Below, one piece after another: positions 60,728-64,000 of a stretch of DNA of 64,000 nucleotides; position 1 is the stretch's first letter; each line of letters starts with the position of its first letter. Under the pieces are notes generated by a model, which was given only the letters and a program-made list of their open reading frames with translations, was not told where the DNA came from and searched no databases. The stretch spans positions 21,933,063 to 21,997,062 of the forward strand of contig CM037472.1 in NCBI GenBank assembly GCA_021014325.1, given 5' to 3'. A program made the position numbers and the translations under genes. The DNA comes from Plazaster borealis (Eukaryota > Echinodermata > Asteroidea > Forcipulatida > Labidiasteridae).

Positions 60728-63476
60728 CTGCCTAATTATAAATAATTTAACATTTATTACTACATGCAAAAGTTCAAAGCAAATCGTCTTTCACGGTATA
60801 ACTAATAATAATACTGTAGCCACTTGTGGACCTAGAGCTCTTTACTATTAGTATTACTTTTAACCCATGTGGAGGAAGGATATTTCTGCCTCCATGGCTA
60901 TCCTGAGTTTTCAAGACGACTTAGGGTCTTTTTTTTTCTTCTTTAAAGATACTTTACCTGAATCACTCTCCATGTCTTGGGCGGTATGTGTGTTCTCCTT
61001 TGAGAATCTCTGTCCATTGAAACTGAGGTCCTTGCGTTATTGGATGACATGGTGAAATGAGATCCCAATAATAAATTCCATATAAACTCAGCAAGTGCTT
61101 ACATAATACATTCCCTCTGTGTAAAGATGCTCAGTTAAAAATTGCCATCGTTCTCTGGCAATGCTTACAACTTCTCAATTCACCAATTCTCTGCTAACAG
61201 CTAGTTGTTAAATCCTTATATCAGGTTAGACCAGATAATGGAAGAACAGTTTTCTGCGCGTTACTTCAAGTTTGATAGGCATTGAGAGCGTGGCACAAAA
61301 CTGTCAACAGATGCCCAAACGCCAGGCAGTCTCCAAAGAGCTGTTTCAGTGAAATTAGTTACCCAGGGAAAAGGAGACAAAAGCTTTGCATTGATGCGTA
61401 AGCCTGGGATCCATGGTAACATCAATAGTATCCATCAGAGGTGGTAGGTAGACTCATGGTTTAGCTGTCTGCTGATGAAGACATGTCAATTCACTCATGG
61501 TCAAGTACTCAGTGAGTAATCCACACACACCATGCACATGAGCTTAACAGGAAGGAACTAGACTCAAGAGAGTCACTGCTAAGAGTAGACCTCTACTGAA
61601 TGTAGGCTGTATGTATGGGTTCCCTTCATCATTCTGGACCTAATCAATGAATTTCACGCCTGTCAATCAAAAGGCTTCTGGCCCACACACTTCACATAAC
61701 AAAGGTTATTGTGTTTGATCAGTGGCAAAAACTGGACTAAGAAATAACCACAAGACAAGGGAGGAATTATTAGCCCTCCACCTCAGCTCTCACATCAGGA
61801 GCCCTGTCAACAATCATCATACACAAAGGTGTCGTAAATCCAGAAACTGGTCAACGCCATTCATTCCTCAACCCATGGTAGACTGAGGGGAGCATACAGT
61901 CTAGAAAAAAAAGAGCTAACTGCAAGCTGTGAAAGACGGTACAAGACTTTGACACAATGGGCTGTTTGCTTTGACTCCGGTGTGATGATGAAAGTTACCC
62001 CAATCCCCCATGTTGCTGGACACACACGTTTTGCTATTCAGAGTATCAAGTTTGCTATGAAACCACAGACCTAAAATATTCATGACCACTTCTCCCCATC
62101 GATTGAAGAGAAAAATGTTACAAAGAATTTTTTTTTTGGAAACCTTTTAAAAGGAAAACTGATATTTCTCAAATAACCGGTTACTAAAGTGATTTAATTT
62201 GCTATTTGCAAAAGTGCGGATATTGTTATCAAATTTAAGCAAGCAGTATAATGTTACCTGGTAACAACTGCTGTCATCAGTTCACAGAAAAGAATTAGTT
62301 ATTCTAGTACATTGAATTTTATGCAGCCAGTATGCAAAATTGTTGTTAAACCGCTTTTAAATTTATCCATATTCTATTAGTTTCAAAGAACTAGATGGAA
62401 AAACAAAACCCCACATATTACAATAGTTTTTTTCCAAAATATATTCAAAATTATTACAGGTAGCCTATTTCTCGTTAAAATGTCCGTTGGATCATGGTTG
62501 GATTTAGGATGAGGGTCCAAGTTTTTAACCTGGGAACATTCACAGTTCATTATGTCACACATTATCATGCAACATTTTCACACAAAAAACTCGGAAATTT
62601 CAGGTATCATTTCCAGGCTAAATTGGCTTTTGTTTCTTCGCCTGATTATAACAACCAATAATGGCTACAAACCTTCACTTCCCATTGAAACCAATGTTCC
62701 ATGTTTCAACCAATGAAATCAAACCAAGTCTAACAAAAACACAATCTCGTCCCTCTCTAGTGTAATGAGAAGCGGCTATTAATGATTGCTGTAGACTACA
62801 GGGAACAATACAAAGATGGTAGAAGCTTTTATGGAAGAGCAGTGCAGATTTGAAAGACATCCCAAAGACTCTCAATTAAACATTGAACTCAATTAAAGCT
62901 CGGTGTGGTCTCATAAAGGCGAACTTCAATTGTTGAATAATTAATTTCTCGGGGCACGTACCACTGTGTAACGTTTGCGAATAATTGCTCAGGCATTGAC
63001 TTCATTCTCCCTTTAAGTGCTGTCTGATCGTTTCTTTTATCTGAGGATTAAGTAGAGCGGCTATAACGAGATTAGAGGGTTGCTGGGAGGATTCCGCTGA
63101 GTTCTCTCAACTCACTATAATACATGTACTCCCTTGGTGATCCGACCAATTAAAAACCAGCCCTGGCCAGATGGCTCCCCTCAAAGAATGTTTTCGCAAG
63201 AGCTAATCCGATATTGATTTCGTCTTTATTATCATCATCTTTCAATAATTACTCTTTAATTATACAGATACCCTGGTGTTACATAACAAGTTGACTTGCT
63301 TGTGGCGATTGTGTGCGTCTTCCAGTCCTACAACAGGTCACATGCATATTATTGCAAAGGCCTCCCATACATCAGTGTGTAATTAAAGAGTAGAGTGTTA
63401 AGGCCCTTTTATTATTATCAATCAAGTGTTCGTGGCTCATGTAAGTATTTTATTTGTACATTCAAGCACTTCAAAG

Positions 63477-63845
63477 CACTTAAAGCGAGGGTGTACCTTT
63501 GGTAATTACTCCAAAAATTATTGGCCATAACCGTAGCTGTTGATAATGTATAACATGCTGAGAAACGATTCCCTTCTAAGGAATGTGGTTTAAAAGAGAG
63601 GGATTAAAAAACATTTCAATCTGAGAAATGTATCTGCATGAAACGTTTCTCAGATTGTGCTTTCCGATTACGGATTATACTTCCTGCGTGGACATTACCG
63701 CTCCAGATATTCGGCAGTATCTCAAAAATTCTACCACCTTTTAAAATGAAATTTTCATAGGTTAGTTTTATTATATTTGTCTACATTGATATAGAATTAA
63801 AACAATCGAACGGTTCCAAAAACCAAAGGTATACTTGCCTCTAAA
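63477..63845. repeat. MITE-like element, TTAAAGGC..TGTACAC family, subfamily A copy 3
   Basis: The left end is ACTTAAAGCGAGGGTGTACC and the right end CCAAAGGTATACTTGCCTCT AAA. It shares ACCGCTCCAGATATTCGGCA GTATCTCAAAAAT with the other subfamily A copies, but is the most diverged at its termini. Confidence 0.8.
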
Positions 63846-64000
63846 ACAGAAATTTCAGGCCAGGATCAAAGTAATATTTTGTTGGAACTTAAAGATTCAA
63901 TTTAAATGCTGGTCTGTTTTTAAGCCTCCTGACACCAAAAAGGCTCAAACAAACCAATACAAGATTTAAATGAAATGATTCTAATTTAATTTGATAAAAA

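Larger units (their letters stand above)
51758..64000. other. 5' flank of exon 1, no supported gene
   Basis: About 12.2 kb without a convincing exon. If the ATG at 51757 is a true first codon, this is upstream flanking and regulatory DNA; if upstream exons exist beyond 64000, it is intron. I see no clear TATA box at a fixed distance from 51757. It contains a TTAAAGGC element at 55634-55991, a Tigger-like element at 57883-58082, a GGACCAGTC element at 60524-60727, another TTAAAGGC element at 63477-63845, C10 at 53241-53250 and G11 at 58489-58499. The 133-codon ORF at 55035-55436 is Lys/Asn/Ser-rich with no domain. Confidence 0.65.

Overview
This is animal genomic DNA: AT-rich, long introns, GT-AG splice sites, many short inverted-repeat elements and no dense ORFs. 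The only gene I can support is one very spread-out gene on the minus strand, an orthologue of the atypical kinesin KIF26A/KIF26B (kinesin-11 family). Several repeat families here (a TIR family starting GGGCCCAATTTCATA, another starting TTAAAGGCA.TGTACACGTTTGGTAA, and a tRNA-Leu-headed SINE) look like those I associate with echinoderm genomes, probably a sea star. The host call is an inference from memory of repeat style, not a search result.

Layout, in transcription order (right to left). A possible alternative first coding exon lies at 51757-51689. A Gln/His-rich exon lies at 46121-45643, followed by a 27.7 kb intron. Then comes the exon at 17934-17688, with the conserved KIF26 segment AAQKLNLSSKK, a second glutamine run and the Pro-rich linker into the motor. 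The motor domain starts in the exon at 5410-5207 and continues through 3549-3456, 2684-2487 and 1397-1233. All intron phases agree (0, 2, 0, 0, 1, 1, then 1 leaving the window). The joined exons give 485 residues plus one base with no internal stop. The rest of the motor and the long C-terminal tail must lie beyond position 1 on the left. I did not find the Cys-rich N-terminal exons of vertebrate KIF26 here, so they are either further right or absent from this transcript.

The rest is introns and 5' flanking DNA. It holds MITE-like elements with terminal inverted repeats (at least eight families), a tRNA-Leu-derived SINE, a truncated tRNA-like SINE head, three recent-looking tandem duplications, microsatellites and an unusual number of G homopolymers. 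An 885-bp element in the largest intron carries a perfect 26-bp hairpin.

Nothing here looks like a new multi-gene system. The points most worth a second look are the changed nucleotide-binding loop of the motor, the two glutamine expansions on either side of a conserved splice junction, the G10 tract just inside the intron after exon 3, the 26-bp hairpin, and two exon-like open stretches inside introns that I could not assign.
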